Shown piece after piece: positions 38,122 through 47,035 of a stretch of 64,000 nt of DNA (positions within the stretch are counted from its first letter, which is position 1; each line of letters opens with the position of its first letter). The position numbers and the translations under genes are program-made. This stretch comes from Candidatus Cloacimonadota bacterium. GTDB taxonomy: Bacteria; Muiribacteriota; UBA6191. A model generated the notes under the pieces. That model worked only from the letters and a program-made list of their open reading frames with translations. It made no database searches and was not told the origin of the DNA. The DNA lies in assembly GCA_023954715.1 (NCBI GenBank), contig JAGSHD010000008.1:62001-126000 (forward strand), in the 5' to 3' direction.

Positions 38122-39555
38122 ATGTGTAAAAGTCATATAAAATGCTTGTTTATAGTATTTATACTTTGTCCTATGGTCTTTTGTAAGAATAGACCCGCAG
38201 TTTTCGCCAATAAGGGGTGGTATAGTAATCAAGCAGAGGTTTTAAAGTCCCAGCTAACAAAAAATCGAGCCCTAAGTCAAAAGGTTTTTGCTCTAATTTC
38301 TCCCCATGCTGGTTTCATTTATAGTTTAGAGGTGGCTAAAAGTGCGTTTTCACGGGTAGATCCATCGCGAGTTAAAAGAGTTATAATATTAGGACCGAGC
38401 CACTATAAAGCGAGTACAAAAGCTATCTTAAGTGATTTTTACCAATTTGATACTCCCATTGGGCCTATCAACCAAGATTTACAATTAGTACACCAACTTT
38501 TAAAGCATAGTAAGTATTTTAACTTAGACAATGCTACACAAACTAAAGAGCATAGTATAGAGCTACAATTACCTCTGATTAAAACATATTTTCCAGAAGC
38601 AAGTATTGTTTCTATTTTAATTCCCGATCAATCTATTGAGGTTTTAAGCGCATATGCTAAACATATACAAAATGAGATTACCCCTAGTGACTTGGTTTTG
38701 ATTTCAACGGATATGTCACACTACCCCTCTTTAAAGTTGGCAAAAGCAATTGATAAAAGATCTTTTGAAGTACTGAGATCAATGGATGCTAGGTCACTTT
38801 TGAAATATGAACATACAATTCGAAAAAATAAACTAGCCTCCTGTGCATTTTGTGGGATTGCGCCATTGGTTGTTTCTAAGTTAATCTATCCACCAAATCA
38901 ATATGACTTTTCTAAAGTTGCTTATGATACATCTTTCTCAAAATCAGGAGATCTACATCGAGTGGTTGGTTATGGCGGTTTGATCGTAATGAAAAAGTCA
39001 CAATTGAATGAAAAAACAAAGTCAGATCTACTAAAAATAAGTAAATCCACCTTAAATAAGATATATCAAGTAGGTAATGCTCCTGTTTCTTCAGAAATGG
39101 AGATGGATTTGAATCTAAAAGATTTAGGGGCCTTTGTAAGCTTAAAAAATAATCATCGAGTTAGAGGCTGTATCGGGGTGTTTGAAAGTGAGATGAATCT
39201 GGCAAACTTAGTTTCTTATTTGACGGTACAAGCTAGTAAAGATAGTAGATTTGTTTCTAATCCAATAACTAAGTCCGAGTTAGCAAGTTTAGAGATTGAA
39301 ATTTCTGTATTGTCCCCTATCAATGCTATAAGTGACTATAGAGATATAGTTATTGGCAGTGATGGGATAATTGTTGAGTTAGACGGTCAAAGAGCAGTTT
39401 TTTTACCACAAGTTGCTATAGAAAATAACTGGGGTAAAAAGGAGTTTTGGCAATATTTATGTAAAAGTAAATTATCTAAACAAAAAGATGCATATCTTTT
39501 GAAAAGGGCAAAACTCTACAAATTTACAGCAACAGTATTTTCAAGGGATTATTAA
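38122..39555 (+). CDS. MEMO-AMMECR1 fusion (AmmeMemoRadiSam proteins B and A) with signal peptide
   Basis: 477 residues joining two domains usually encoded separately. Residues about 25-290 are the MEMO domain: ISPHAGFIYSLEVA (H62), IILGPSHYKAS (H94), STDMSHY (D197, H200) and CAFCG (C241-C244), the metal-site residues of the family. Residues about 300-477 are AMMECR1, with LGAFVSLKNNHRVRGCIG (RGCIG 348-352). Genomic association links both with a radical SAM enzyme in the AmmeMemoRadiSam system, whose product is unknown; no such partner is next to this gene. The N-terminus (residues 6-21) looks like an export signal or anchor, which is odd for this system. ATG 38122 follows AGGGGGGT. Confidence 0.88.
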   Translation: MCKSHIKCLFIVFILCPMVFCKNRPAVFANKGWYSNQAEVLKSQLTKNRALSQKVFALISPHAGFIYSLEVAKSAFSRVDPSRVKRVIILGPSHYKASTKAILSDFYQFDTPIGPINQDLQLVHQLLKHSKYFNLDNATQTKEHSIELQLPLIKTYFPEASIVSILIPDQSIEVLSAYAKHIQNEITPSDLVLISTDMSHYPSLKLAKAIDKRSFEVLRSMDARSLLKYEHTIRKNKLASCAFCGIAPLVVSKLIYPPNQYDFSKVAYDTSFSKSGDLHRVVGYGGLIVMKKSQLNEKTKSDLLKISKSTLNKIYQVGNAPVSSEMEMDLNLKDLGAFVSLKNNHRVRGCIGVFESEMNLANLVSYLTVQASKDSRFVSNPITKSELASLEIEISVLSPINAISDYRDIVIGSDGIIVELDGQRAVFLPQVAIENNWGKKEFWQYLCKSKLSKQKDAYLLKRAKLYKFTATVFSRDY

Positions 39556-39557
39556 GT

Positions 39558-40280
39558 TTAATAGTAGATCCAGTTTGTAGAGGTGCTATTGTTGTTTGTC
39601 ACTGATATAGAGCTCTCTATAGATTGACTTTGCATTTCAGATGATGCATCTACTTTAGTCAAATTAATGTTTAGATTGTCATCTTTACCAAACTCGACTT
39701 CGATATTTTGAGAGATGTAACCAGACTTAGAAAAGCTTAGTTGTTTTTTGGAATATAAAAATGCCTCTAATGTAATGCTACTTTCACCTTTGGAGTTTGT
39801 TTTGATCTTATTATCTTTACTTTTTATATATACCCATTTAGGAGATATATTTACGGATAAAGTTCTCTTAAGTATGTTTTGAGCTAGCTCCATGTCTTCT
39901 GGGCTAAGTTCTTGTTGCAGTCGGTCTATATAATCTTTTGCTCTTAGATATCCTGAGTCATACGATTTTATCATCCATGCTAAAGCTTTGATTTTATTTG
40001 TTTCGCAGCCAATTCCAGTATTGAGATATACTCCGAGTCCATAAGAGGCTTTATTGTATCCCTGTTTTGCAGACTCTAGCATGTATTTAAAAGACAGTGT
40101 CTCACTTTTTTCAATGGTTTTACCTTCATAATATAAATTAGACAGCTCGTATTGAGCCCATGCGATCTTTTTGTCAGCAAACTTTTTAATTAAATCTATC
40201 TTAGAATTTTGAGAAAAGATAATCGTATTGCAGATAAAAAGGCGAAGGATAAGTACAATTGAAGATTTGGCAAAACTCAT
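39558..40280 (-). CDS. exported Sel1-repeat protein with PEGA-like C-terminal domain
   Basis: 240 residues. A signal segment (about 5-22) is followed by Sel1-type repeats (AWAQYELSNLYYEGKTIEKS and KASYGLGVYLNTGIGCETN), a linker helix, and a beta domain of PEGA or carboxypeptidase-regulatory type (ITLEAFLYSKKQLSFSKSGY). The C-terminal tail is Ser/Thr/Asn-rich. It lies just downstream of a 55-codon gene on the same strand (stop only four bases before this ATG) and abuts the 3' end of the MEMO fusion. Sel1 and PEGA domains bind proteins or cell-wall material; the actual role is unknown. Confidence 0.7.
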   Translation of the reverse strand: MSFAKSSIVLILRLFICNTIIFSQNSKIDLIKKFADKKIAWAQYELSNLYYEGKTIEKSETLSFKYMLESAKQGYNKASYGLGVYLNTGIGCETNKIKALAWMIKSYDSGYLRAKDYIDRLQQELSPEDMELAQNILKRTLSVNISPKWVYIKSKDNKIKTNSKGESSITLEAFLYSKKQLSFSKSGYISQNIEVEFGKDDNLNINLTKVDASSEMQSQSIESSISVTNNNSTSTNWIYY

Positions 40281-40284
40281 GTCT

Positions 40285-40452
40285 TTAAATCTCTGAAAGC
40301 TGATCTAATTGTATCGTTGTTTTTTGAAACAATTTATAATGTTGGGAGTTGTTAGGATTTTCAGTAATGAGTTCATCAATGACTCTGTTTTGGTCTTTCA
40401 TTCTTAATGAAAAAGAGTCTAAGGCTAAATTTGAAGTATTAGAGGTGCTCAC
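40285..40452 (-). CDS. small protein upstream of the Sel1 gene (55 residues)
   Basis: Minus-strand frame that starts at GTG 40452, with AAAGGAG seven bases upstream, and stops at 40285, four bases before the ATG of the Sel1/PEGA gene. The product is a soluble helical peptide with SFSLRMKDQNRVIDELITE and SQHYKLFQKTTIQLDQL. No family is recognised. The strong ribosome binding site, tight spacing to the next gene and position right after a terminator support a real gene. Confidence 0.6.
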   Translation of the reverse strand: MSTSNTSNLALDSFSLRMKDQNRVIDELITENPNNSQHYKLFQKTTIQLDQLSEI

Positions 40453-40472
40453 AAAATCTCCTTTTAAATGGC

Positions 40473-40508
40473 AAAAAAAAATTGGCCTCTTCTGCCAAAG
40501 AGGCCAAT
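40473..40508 (-). terminator. terminator of the GT-C-type membrane protein gene
   Basis: ATTGGCCTCTT / AAGAGGCCAAT, an 11-bp perfect stem with a six-base loop, followed on the minus strand by eight or nine T. Confidence 0.9.
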
Positions 40509-40618
40509 AAGAGCTTATAAGAAAGCTCAGTAGTTTTTAGGGTCAATTCTATTATCGACAACATATTTAATGTTTTAAAGGGTATTTTTGTATTTCTTTT
40601 GATACGAAAGTGTCTTTG

Positions 40619-41932
40619 CTAGCTATGATCTTTTATTTTGTGTTTTGAGTTGTAGAAACTTAAAGACAAGATAAACCAAGCTATACCAGTAATCAGGGCT
40701 AGTGATTCAAGAGGGTCTACTCCAATATAAAATAGATAGTAAAATGACAGTAGAGATATAAAATAGTGCTGATTATATCTATCACAATAATTGATATAAA
40801 AAGGTACAGCCATCAAGAAATACCATGGGTTAGCTACAGGACTACAAATAAAAAATAATACACTCATTAAAATAAAACTATTATGTTTAATAGTACGAAA
40901 GTACCACTTATAATATATGGTTAAAAATACAATGATAAATATAAGTAAAAATACAATTCTTGTATAAAGTAATGCTTGTTCTAATGGGGCTATGTTTTCT
41001 AGGTATACTCTAAGATAGGTAAACAAGCCATTGTTAAACTCCCATTGGTTAATGAAAGTATTTAAACTCGATTTCTTTAAAAAACGGGAGGGATACCATA
41101 GATAGGAGCAGACTTCGAAACTAAGCCATACGAGTAGGATCCTCCAACGACTATGTTTGAAAAATGGGAGATAGATTATACTATAGCCTTTTAGGTGTAT
41201 GGCTAAGGCAAAAAGTACACTGTGTAATTTCGTCTTGTGATCATTGTAAAAAACTATGGCTCCCACTATCAAGAGACCAATCCAAAGATCATAGTGTCGA
41301 TTTAGATGTCCTTCATAGAGTACTAAAGGATGAACATACCATGCACATATTAACTTCATATTTAAAAAATAATTAGGGCTATACTTTTTAATATATAAAA
41401 ATAGTAGGATTAGCAACAAAGCCTCTGTTCCAATAAAAAGAAACCCCAATGAAATAGGATTATCTATTAGTCGAAACATTGAGATTACTATTGGGGGGTA
41501 AATAGCACTCAATGTAGCAAAGCCAGAATGATTTATGTAATGGTATAAACTATCGCCACTATATCCTTGATCTTCATGAAGAGTGTAAATCATACCAAAC
41601 TCCATAGGGGATACTTTATAGGGATTGATATCTTGATTAAGCATCTGTCCTTCAACGATATATCGATAATAGTCATCTTCAAATAAAGGGTTTGATATGC
41701 AAAATAGAAGTCTCAAAATAAAAAATAAAATCAGCACTTTGTACTGAACAAATAATTTTGTTTGTATCATTAATCGAGGAAACAAAAATGAGGTAAAGAT
41801 GATTATGATAACTAAGATGATGTTACTAAGATGAAGATCCATATTTTTTTGGTATAGATTTATAGCTACAAACAAGAATAGTAATATGATGTATATAATA
41901 AATTGATATTGTACGTTCAAATATTTTTTCAT
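40619..41932 (-). CDS. polytopic membrane protein, GT-C-type glycosyltransferase-like
   Basis: 437 residues with about 11-12 membrane helices. After the second or third helix comes LFEDDYYRYIVEGQMLNQD (from residue 84), the acidic first-loop motif (DDxYRY...EG) of GT-C mannosyltransferase-like enzymes that use polyprenyl-phosphate sugars. INPYKVSP and SAIYPPIVIS are also typical of this group, as is NPWYFLMAVPF. No partner for glycan synthesis is adjacent, so the sugar and acceptor remain unknown. Single gene with a strong terminator. Confidence 0.65.
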   Translation of the reverse strand: MKKYLNVQYQFIIYIILLFLFVAINLYQKNMDLHLSNIILVIIIIFTSFLFPRLMIQTKLFVQYKVLILFFILRLLFCISNPLFEDDYYRYIVEGQMLNQDINPYKVSPMEFGMIYTLHEDQGYSGDSLYHYINHSGFATLSAIYPPIVISMFRLIDNPISLGFLFIGTEALLLILLFLYIKKYSPNYFLNMKLICAWYVHPLVLYEGHLNRHYDLWIGLLIVGAIVFYNDHKTKLHSVLFALAIHLKGYSIIYLPFFKHSRWRILLVWLSFEVCSYLWYPSRFLKKSSLNTFINQWEFNNGLFTYLRVYLENIAPLEQALLYTRIVFLLIFIIVFLTIYYKWYFRTIKHNSFILMSVLFFICSPVANPWYFLMAVPFYINYCDRYNQHYFISLLSFYYLFYIGVDPLESLALITGIAWFILSLSFYNSKHKIKDHS

Positions 41933-42179
41933 GGGGGTCGTTAAAAAAGCAGTCTTTTATGTAAGTTAATTTGGTTTTGTTTGTCTCATCATACATATAG
42001 ACACTTTATTTAGCTAGAGAGCTACTATGTTTTAGTATGAAAAAAATCTTCTGGATTTATATTGTATTATTACATGTTTCGTTATAGCTTATATGGATAC
42101 TATTGAAAATATGGTCTCCAATTTAATTTAATCTAAGCGATTAGAAGTAATTTATTAAGTCCAATATGTTATAAAAGAG

Positions 42180-42566
42180 ATGAAGATGCAGATAAAAATA
42201 TTATTGTTACTAGGGTCTATATTTGTAGGCTCTTCTTATGCTTCTGGTACAATTGTGATTCCTCCACCTCCAAAACCAAAAGTAGTGTTGGATCAAGCAA
42301 AAATAGATCAGGGTAAGTCATTGTTTTTTAAAACAAATGAAGCGGGAGTTAGCTGTAGTACCTGTCACATTAAAGGTGCTAAAAAAGCCTTTCGACGTAG
42401 AAAACTAGCCCGTAAGCTGAAAAAGATTTCTAAAAATGTTAAAAAATGTGGTCTTACCGAAGGACGAATGGGAGAGCATTTCTATAACCAACTAAACAAA
42501 GAGGATATCGTAGCAATACAGCAGTTTTTGGCTAAAAAATATCGTCTTGAGGATTACTTGAGGTAA
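42180..42566 (+). CDS. small exported monohaem cytochrome c
   Basis: 128 residues with a signal peptide (MKMQIKILLLLGSIFVGSSYA) and a proline-rich spacer (IVIPPPPKPK). There is one haem c motif, CSTCH, at residues 59-63. A Met in EGRMGEHF may be the distal ligand. The core between these is unusually basic (KKAFRRRKLARKLKKISKNVKK), which suggests binding to an acidic partner or surface. The next gene, an outer-membrane barrel, starts four bases downstream of the stop, so they are one operon. It is a periplasmic electron carrier or a small redox subunit. Confidence 0.82.
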   Translation: MKMQIKILLLLGSIFVGSSYASGTIVIPPPPKPKVVLDQAKIDQGKSLFFKTNEAGVSCSTCHIKGAKKAFRRRKLARKLKKISKNVKKCGLTEGRMGEHFYNQLNKEDIVAIQQFLAKKYRLEDYLR

Positions 42567-42570
42567 AATT

Positions 42571-43425
42571 ATGTATTATAAATATATTGCTTTAATGTTG
42601 TTATCATCTTCTATTTGCTTTGCTAATCCATGGGCAAATGGTGAAGATCAAGGGTATTTTGCTTTGACTTATTCTGTGGCTGATTATGATCGTATTTATT
42701 CAACAGATAAACAGTTTCATCTCCAACCAATTTCAAATACTGGTGTAGCAAGAGAAGTGACTAATGAGTCATTGAGATTGGATGCAGAGCTTGGTATCAA
42801 TGATACGGACACTGTAGTTGTTCGCACACAATTTGCAAATGTTGGGGCCTATGAGTCGGTGTTTCCACAAAATGTTTTTGGCCCATCTTACGAGGGCATC
42901 AGTGATACTTATATCGGTTTTAAAAGAAACTACAGAAACAGAAAAGTCGGAATGTCCATGGAGCTTGGATATATTATAGCTGATGACTATAAGGCAGATG
43001 CAATTACAAGTCCTGGCTATGGTAGTGATGCTGTAGCTTTGACATGGCACTGGGGACTAATTTTAACCCCTAAAGATTACTTATCTACTAATATTCAATA
43101 TAGACATTACTTAGATGATAATGTTTCAGATCAACTGTCACTTAATTTTGATTATACTAAAGTTTTAGACCCTTTATGGTCGTTACGATTTTTTGGTAAC
43201 TATGCAAACAGCATGGGCGGAGTAAATTTATTTGATGCAGCTTCTGGCTGGACTAATTTTGCGTTTCACAAAAAAGATGAGATGAGACTGTCCTTTGGTA
43301 CGGGTGTCAATTATAACATTAACTCCTTTTGGTCCGCATCGGTAAATATTTCTCATCTGTTTGATGGTCGAAATACAGATGCATCCGATTCAAGCTTAGC
43401 AGTATCTTTAATTAAAAGGTTTTAG
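42571..43425 (+). CDS. outer-membrane beta-barrel protein
   Basis: 284 residues with a signal peptide (MYYKYIALMLLSSSICFA) and alternating amphipathic strands to the C-terminal Phe (SDSSLAVSLIKRF), as in outer-membrane barrels. SLRLDAELGINDTDTVVVRT and GLILTPKDYLSTNIQYRHYL are typical strands. The length fits a 10-12-stranded transporter-like barrel; no exact family named. It is cotranscribed with the cytochrome c gene, and an adenylyl cyclase gene begins three bases after its stop. The pairing of cytochrome and barrel suggests electron or metal traffic at the outer membrane, which is inference. Confidence 0.75.
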   Translation: MYYKYIALMLLSSSICFANPWANGEDQGYFALTYSVADYDRIYSTDKQFHLQPISNTGVAREVTNESLRLDAELGINDTDTVVVRTQFANVGAYESVFPQNVFGPSYEGISDTYIGFKRNYRNRKVGMSMELGYIIADDYKADAITSPGYGSDAVALTWHWGLILTPKDYLSTNIQYRHYLDDNVSDQLSLNFDYTKVLDPLWSLRFFGNYANSMGGVNLFDAASGWTNFAFHKKDEMRLSFGTGVNYNINSFWSASVNISHLFDGRNTDASDSSLAVSLIKRF

Positions 43426-43428
43426 AAC

Positions 43429-45003
43429 TTGTCCTCTACAAGATTGGATAATAGTATAAAAGTTAGAGATAAAACCCTTTTTGAAAAGATTTCAAAGAGG
43501 GTATTTACTCCCATTGGTTTAGTTTTTTTAATCTCCATAGTTTGTGTTGGTTTTTTTGAGTCTTATATTTATCAAAAAAATAGTACAGAGACATTAAATA
43601 AGTTAAAGTTTGATCTAGGACACTCTCTTTTAAACACTGCAAAATTAGCAGCTCTATCCATTTCACCTACGGATCATGTTGAAGTCTTTTCAAGTAGTGA
43701 TTATGAACTACCAGAATTTGTGAGGATGCGTGACTCTTTACGTAATATAAAAAAAGAGGTAGACCTCAAAGAAGAAATTTATACTCTTCGAATCGACGAA
43801 GAAGATCACAAAAAAGCCAATTTTATAGTTATGTCAGGTGATACTCCTTATATTGGACGGGCTTATACCATTCCAGATAGTATGTTACCCGTTTTTACTA
43901 AAGGTCAAGCGATATATACAGATGTGTATCTGAGTTCTTCCGATGAAAAAAAGCGTTGGATGTCTGCTTTTGCACCAATCGAAGAGCCAGACTCTGAATT
44001 TTATGCTGTGTTAGAAATTGACATTAGTGTTGAAGAGGTTTTATCTACTCATGACAAAGATATGGCCACCTTACGCCTAATTTTAGTCTTACGAACGCTT
44101 TTTTTCTTGATACTGTTTGGCTTAACCTATTATCTGTTTTCTAGAATCCTAAACAAGGGTATGGATTTACTAGTAGATAAACCTCTCAATATCATAGGTA
44201 AATTTGTGTATCGTGTGGGTGAAGGTGATTTAGATGGAAAATTGGATATAAATTCTGGTGATGAGTTTGAGGTTTTAGGTAACTCTATGAACCACATGGT
44301 CGTTGGTCTAAAAGCTAAAAGAGCCATGAGTAGATTCTTGACAGATATGACTTTGAAAGAAGTTGATGAGATTTCTCAGGGCAAAGAGCATTCATTAAGT
44401 GGAAGTAAAAAGCTAGTAACTACTTTGTTTTCAGACATTAGAGGTTTTACTACTATTTCAGAAAACTATGATCCTAGTGTTGTTGTCGATGCTTTAAATT
44501 TTTATTTTGAAAACGTGTTACCAATTATAGATAAATATGGTGGCTCACTTGATAAAATTATAGGTGATGCTGTGATGGCGGTTTTTATCACTACTTATGA
44601 TGAAGGGGGAGAGATTGTCTTAAATGGGGCAGACTCTGCGGTAAAAGCGTCCCTTGAAATGCAAAAAAAGCTTGATCAGATTCGTTCAGAAATGGTATCG
44701 AAAAACATGCCGGAGTTTTTTGTGGGATATGGTCTAAACACTGGAGAAGCAATTGTCGGAAACGTTGGGACTCAACAGGTTATGTCCCGTACGGTATTTG
44801 GAGATTCAGTTAATTTGGCAGCAAGAGTTGAAAGTCTCTCCAAAGAAGGCAAAAGTTCAAAAATTCTGATTACAGAATATACCCAACAGGCTATGACTAT
44901 TAATATTGAAAATTCATTTTTAATGGAAACCATTGTTAAAGGTAAAAGCTATCCCGTTAAGATTTATGAGTTAGATGCAGCTGAACTTGATAAAGTAGAA
45001 TAA
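43429..45003 (+). CDS. membrane class III adenylyl cyclase with HAMP domain
   Basis: 524 residues. Two membrane helices (about 25-45 and 213-237) flank a periplasmic sensor region (46-212, possibly CHASE/Cache-like); a HAMP domain follows (about 240-300) and then the cyclase domain (about 325-515). The metal-binding aspartates are in TTLFSDIRGFTTISE (D336) and KIIGDAVMAVF (D380); the Lys (K376) and the Asp before SVNLAARVESLS fit ATP rather than GTP as substrate. The start is TTG at 43429 with AAAAGG upstream, three bases after the barrel gene, so the cyclase closes the operon. It makes cAMP in response to an external signal. Confidence 0.88.
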   Translation: MSSTRLDNSIKVRDKTLFEKISKRVFTPIGLVFLISIVCVGFFESYIYQKNSTETLNKLKFDLGHSLLNTAKLAALSISPTDHVEVFSSSDYELPEFVRMRDSLRNIKKEVDLKEEIYTLRIDEEDHKKANFIVMSGDTPYIGRAYTIPDSMLPVFTKGQAIYTDVYLSSSDEKKRWMSAFAPIEEPDSEFYAVLEIDISVEEVLSTHDKDMATLRLILVLRTLFFLILFGLTYYLFSRILNKGMDLLVDKPLNIIGKFVYRVGEGDLDGKLDINSGDEFEVLGNSMNHMVVGLKAKRAMSRFLTDMTLKEVDEISQGKEHSLSGSKKLVTTLFSDIRGFTTISENYDPSVVVDALNFYFENVLPIIDKYGGSLDKIIGDAVMAVFITTYDEGGEIVLNGADSAVKASLEMQKKLDQIRSEMVSKNMPEFFVGYGLNTGEAIVGNVGTQQVMSRTVFGDSVNLAARVESLSKEGKSSKILITEYTQQAMTINIENSFLMETIVKGKSYPVKIYELDAAELDKVE

Positions 45004-45050
45004 TCTTTGTTAAATAGAACAATACTTTTCGAACTATTTAGAGTTAGCCC

Positions 45051-45078
45051 TTGACGATTAGTAAATCCCCCTTAATAT
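45051..45078 (+). promoter_or_regulatory. promoter of the M4 protease gene
   Basis: TTGACG (45051-45056), 16-bp spacer, TAATAT (45073-45078), about 77 bp upstream of the ATG at 45155. The gene also has a GGAG ribosome binding site. Confidence 0.5.
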
Positions 45079-45154
45079 GAAGACGAAAATTTGGTCACTT
45101 TTGGCCGAGCATATAAAGTTTATTTATAAAAAATAGTGATTCTTAGGAGATAGA

Positions 45155-46783
45155 ATGACAAATATTAAAAAGTTAGTAGTCGGAGTAATCGGACTTGGAT
45201 TAGTTTCATCTAGTTTTGCAACAGACCATAATAAAGGTTATGAGCTAATGTCAAAAGATTTAGGTTTCAATAAGATTGGTCTAAATTTAAAAAATCATTT
45301 AACTGAGTTAAACTCTTTTGAAGATAAAGACGGAAACACTTTCGTTAACTATCAAAAGAAAGCAAATGGTTATAAAGTATATGGAGAAACAAAGACTATT
45401 TTGTTTCCAAAATCAGATCGTTTTTCAAACTACTTAGCTCCTGTTAGAGGGTTGAGTGAAAATGAAGTTTCTTTCATGAGAGATCATGATGAAGATCTAG
45501 CTGAAACAGATACAGTAAAATTAACTGAATCTAGAGCGTATACAATTGCTGTTCAAAATCTTCGATCAAATAAGCAACTATTGCATGAGTCACTACCTTC
45601 ACATTTAGCTAAATCTGGTGATTTAGTTATGTACCGAGACGTTTATGATGAGTATAAACTGGTTTATAACTTAACTTTACCTGGTATCCATGACGGTCTA
45701 AAGACTTCTTATGAGTTCTTCATTGAAGCAAATACTGGTGAAATCGTTGATAAAATCAGAACAACATACTCAGTAGAAGGTCACGGTGTCGATTTAACTG
45801 ATGGTCATACTCATACTTTTGACGTCGAGAAATCTGGTGGAAACTTCATCATGAAAGATACTGCACGTCAGTTAAACGTATACAATTCAAGCAAAGGTCG
45901 ACACTCTTCTGACGCTGATGGTACATGGGATTCAGAAGGTACTTCTAGAAAAACAAACCAAAAAGCAGAAGTTGAACTATACTTAAACATGGCTAGAGTA
46001 ATTGATTACTTTAAAGACACTTTCAATATTATCTGGAAAGATGGACGAGATGACGTTCATGCAACAGCACACGTAAGAACAAACTTTAACAATGCTTATT
46101 ATTCTTCTTGGCAAGGTGGATTTTTCTTTGGAGATGGATCTGGAGATGCTAAAGGGTTTGATTATTTAACTAAAGGTTTAGATGTAGCTGGTCATGAGTT
46201 TACTCATGGTGTTATAGATATTTATATGCCATTAACTTATAGTGGTGAGTCTGGTGCATTAAACGAGCATATTGCTGATGTTTTTGGTGCAATGGTTGAT
46301 GATAAAGATTGGCAAATGGGAGATAATATCACTATCGGTGATAAACCAGCTCTTAGAAATATGAAAGATCCAGCTCGAGGAAACTCTCATTTATTTGTAG
46401 AGGGTAATACTTATGATGACTGGAGAAAGATGATGAAAGATAATAATCTTAAAGCATCTATCTATCCAGACAGAGTAAAAAGTAAGATTATTTGTAGTTC
46501 TGGTCAAGATAACGGTGGAGTACATTTAAACTCTTCTATCTTCAATAAGTTTGTATACCTAATCTCCACTGGTAACGAAATTGAAGGGGATGGTCTAGGA
46601 AGAAAGCTTGTAGCTAATATCTACATGAGAATGATGAAGGCAAAAATGCTTTCAAGAAGAGCTAGCTTCATTGATTTTAGAGATAAATTTTTAGTAGCAG
46701 CTGATCTTGAATTAGAAGGTAATGGCGATAAAGATGCATTAATGACAACTGTTAAAAATGCGTTTGCTCGGATAGATTTATAA
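45155..46783 (+). CDS. secreted thermolysin-type M4 metalloprotease
   Basis: 542-residue preproenzyme. A signal peptide (MTNIKKLVVGVIGLGLVSSSFA) is followed by a propeptide (about 25-205, FTP/PepSY type) and the catalytic domain. The zinc motif HEFTH is at 347-351, the third ligand E371 lies in GALNEHIADVFG, and the catalytic His is H457 in NGGVHLNSS. All catalytic residues are present. It has a promoter candidate upstream and a strong terminator downstream, that is, it is a single-gene unit. Probably a secreted digestive protease. Confidence 0.95.
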   Translation: MTNIKKLVVGVIGLGLVSSSFATDHNKGYELMSKDLGFNKIGLNLKNHLTELNSFEDKDGNTFVNYQKKANGYKVYGETKTILFPKSDRFSNYLAPVRGLSENEVSFMRDHDEDLAETDTVKLTESRAYTIAVQNLRSNKQLLHESLPSHLAKSGDLVMYRDVYDEYKLVYNLTLPGIHDGLKTSYEFFIEANTGEIVDKIRTTYSVEGHGVDLTDGHTHTFDVEKSGGNFIMKDTARQLNVYNSSKGRHSSDADGTWDSEGTSRKTNQKAEVELYLNMARVIDYFKDTFNIIWKDGRDDVHATAHVRTNFNNAYYSSWQGGFFFGDGSGDAKGFDYLTKGLDVAGHEFTHGVIDIYMPLTYSGESGALNEHIADVFGAMVDDKDWQMGDNITIGDKPALRNMKDPARGNSHLFVEGNTYDDWRKMMKDNNLKASIYPDRVKSKIICSSGQDNGGVHLNSSIFNKFVYLISTGNEIEGDGLGRKLVANIYMRMMKAKMLSRRASFIDFRDKFLVAADLELEGNGDKDALMTTVKNAFARIDL

Positions 46784-46793
46784 TCTAATTAAT

Positions 46794-46835
46794 AAAAAGT
46801 CCCTTAGTTTTTTAAACTAAGGGACTTTTTTTTTA
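46794..46835 (+). terminator. terminator of the M4 protease gene
   Basis: AAAAAGTCCCTTAGTTT / AAACTAAGGGACTTTTT with a very short loop and a run of ten T. Confidence 0.92.
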
Positions 46836-47035
46836 TTTTAGTGACATTTTCTTTATATAGAGTAAAACTTTGTTTTTAGAAAAAATGTGATGGTTTGAGT
46901 GATCGATTTTTTTAGTTATACTAAACTACATGAATACAAAAAACGGATTTTGAGTATTTCAAGCAATCAGTATATGAAGTAGTATTTGTAGTAGAGGCCA
47001 CGGAGGGCAAGAAGATAATCTTCAAGGAGAAGAAA

